Assembly: GCA_013140415.1 (NCBI GenBank)
Contig: JABFSW010000141.1
Location: 1-6,279, forward strand
Direction of reading: 5' to 3'
Length of the DNA: 6,279 nucleotides
Source of the DNA: Nitrosarchaeum sp.
GTDB taxonomy: Archaea > Thermoproteota > Nitrososphaeria > Nitrososphaerales > Nitrosopumilaceae
Shown in pieces: positions 5,079 to 6,279 of the stretch (position 1 is its first letter; each line of letters opens with the position of its first letter). Made by a program: the position numbers and the translations under genes. Under the pieces are notes generated by a model. That model was not told where the DNA came from. It was given only the letters and a program-made list of their open reading frames with translations, and did not search any database.

Positions 5079-6279
5079 TGGAATATGCACTTTTACAGGC
5101 AGTTTTCTTGCCTTTACTATTGTCTCCAATTGCCTACATAATTGGAAGAAAAATAGGTCCTACACCTGCAATGTGGTTTACCTTTGGCATTCTGCTTTAT
5201 GCTACTGTATTGATTATTCTAGCTACATTAAGTGGTACCACCGAAGAACATTATCCGTGGACAGAACAGTTCGGTGAATTTGGTTTCCTATTGGATGGTT
5301 TAGCATCTCCATTTGCTATTATGATTTACGTATTAAGTACAATCTTGGTACTTTATTCAAAACCATACATGATTCACAGATTTCATGAACAATACGAGGA
5401 AGAACAACATGAAAATACATCAACTAGTGGTAATTCCACAATAATTGAATCCTCTTCTCTTTCAAACTATGTCAATGCCAAGTCTGGACTTTACTTTGCT
5501 CTTTATCTTGTATTTGCAATGGGAATGCTTGGCACTGTACTGTCTACAAACCTAATTGAATTTTATGTATTCTTTGAGATAATGTTGATTCCTGGTTTCT
5601 TTTTGGTTGCTCTATGGGGTGCGGGTCCAAGAAGAAAAATCGGTTTAATGTTCTTGCTTTGGACTCATGCAGGTGCAGTTGTTTTACTATTGGGATTTTT
5701 AATGATTGGTCTTACAATTGGAAGTTTTGACTTTGCAGATATTCAAGAATCAGAAATTCCACAAGATATTCTGATCTTCTCAGCTATTGCAATTTCAATT
5801 GGACTTGGAGTCAAACTTGCAGTATTCATGTTCCACATATGGCTTCCATGGGTTCACGGCTCCGCACCAACTCCAATTAGTGCACTACTATCCCCTGCAA
5901 TGATTGGCATTGGTGCTTATGGTATTTTCAGATTAATTGTGGAATTTTTACCAAACACATTTGCCGACCTTTCAATTTGGTTCCACATTTGGGGTCTTGT
6001 TACAATGATTTACGGTGGTGCGATGGCACTAATGCAAGATGATATCAAACGATTACTTGCATATTCTAGTATCAGTCAAATGGGTTACATTCTATTTGGA
6101 ATTGGCTCCATGTCTGTTCTTGGGTTATCTGGTGCTGAGATGATGTATGTCACACATGCACTTGGTAAAGGTATCCTCTTCATGATGGCTGGAATTATAA
6201 TTGTTAAAGTTGGTACTAGAAATATTTCTCAACTAGGTGGATTAGCTGGTAAGATGCCAATAACTGCTGTTTGTGCAGT
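5078..6279 (+). CDS. nuoM: NADH-quinone oxidoreductase subunit M-type antiporter-like protein, 3' end missing
   Basis: This is the 5' part (400 complete codons) of a proton-translocating Mrp-antiporter-like subunit; it runs off the window. NuoM identity is based on the TM5 block FYVFFEIMLIPGFFLVALWG (162-181), where Glu167 corresponds to E. coli NuoM Glu144, and on its place directly after nuoK. The TM7 Lys is Lys246 (GVKLAVFMFHIWLP), equivalent to Lys234. Further family blocks are HGSAPTPISALLSP (260-273), GAYGIFR (279-285), QDDIKRLLAYSSISQMGYI (320-338) and THALGKGILFM (359-369). The TM8 position occupied by Lys265 in E. coli is Gly277. A hydrophilic insertion of about 35 residues (about 97-135, rich in Glu, His, Ser, Asn) lies between TM3 and TM4. 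The start ATG overlaps the nuoK TAA by 1 nt; AGGAG (5061-5065) or AAGGA (5071-5075 region) could serve as ribosome binding site. NuoL or MrpD/HyfB-like labels are possible alternatives. Confidence 0.87.
   Translation, partial: MEYALLQAVFLPLLLSPIAYIIGRKIGPTPAMWFTFGILLYATVLIILATLSGTTEEHYPWTEQFGEFGFLLDGLASPFAIMIYVLSTILVLYSKPYMIHRFHEQYEEEQHENTSTSGNSTIIESSSLSNYVNAKSGLYFALYLVFAMGMLGTVLSTNLIEFYVFFEIMLIPGFFLVALWGAGPRRKIGLMFLLWTHAGAVVLLLGFLMIGLTIGSFDFADIQESEIPQDILIFSAIAISIGLGVKLAVFMFHIWLPWVHGSAPTPISALLSPAMIGIGAYGIFRLIVEFLPNTFADLSIWFHIWGLVTMIYGGAMALMQDDIKRLLAYSSISQMGYILFGIGSMSVLGLSGAEMMYVTHALGKGILFMMAGIIIVKVGTRNISQLGGLAGKMPITAVCA

Noticed and set aside
1..6279. RNA genes, CRISPR arrays, insertion sequences, attachment sites or a rho-independent style terminator
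   Set aside because: The window is almost fully occupied by one operon; no repeats, tRNA-like structures or hairpin-plus-T-run ends were seen by eye.

Overview
The window is a compact, single-strand run of energy-converting NADH:quinone oxidoreductase (respiratory complex I) genes in the order nuoA (3' end only), nuoB, nuoC, nuoD, nuoH, nuoI, nuoJ, nuoK and a nuoM-type antiporter-like gene (5' two thirds, cut by the window end). The nuoM-type gene is open to the last base. Nothing on the minus strand looks real. Low G+C, purine-rich Shine-Dalgarno sequences, a TTG start, the A-B-C-D-H-I-J-K-M order without nuoE/F/G, and the protein style (NuoD with GPQHPGSGHMR, long NuoH) suggest an archaeon. 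A marine ammonia-oxidising Nitrososphaerota (Thaumarchaeota) of the Nitrosopumilus type is the best guess. This assignment comes from recognition, not from a database search.

Layout: 1-197 is the end of nuoA. 198-237 is the only real intergenic gap, A/T-rich, with a TATA-like palindrome and the nuoB ribosome binding site. 238-2491 encodes the quinone-module subunits B, C and D. 2492-3790 is the membrane subunit H. 3790-4287 is the two-cluster ferredoxin subunit I. 4280-5078 holds the small membrane subunits J and K. 5078-6279 starts the proton-pumping subunit M. From nuoB on, neighbouring genes overlap or lie within 2 nt of each other, so the block should be one translationally coupled operon. 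nuoL and nuoN are expected downstream, outside the window.

How the genes work together: NuoB, C, D and I form the hydrophilic arm that passes electrons through two NuoI [4Fe-4S] clusters to N2 in NuoB and on to quinone at the B/D/H interface. NuoA, H, J, K and M form the membrane arm that turns quinone reduction into ion translocation. The NADH-oxidising module (NuoE, F, G) is not encoded here, so the electron donor is unknown, as for other 11-subunit enzymes.

The most interesting signal is at residue level. Several positions near-invariant in textbook complex I are changed in an otherwise intact set of genes: the two quinone-headgroup residues of NuoD, a Met of NuoB beside the N2 ligands, the FDxE Glu of NuoA, the AEY Glu and GPNxVG motif of NuoH, and the TM8 Lys of NuoM. 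NuoH and NuoM also carry extra segments. Together these point to a remodelled quinone site and proton-entry channel. The comparisons were made by eye against remembered bovine and E. coli sequences.
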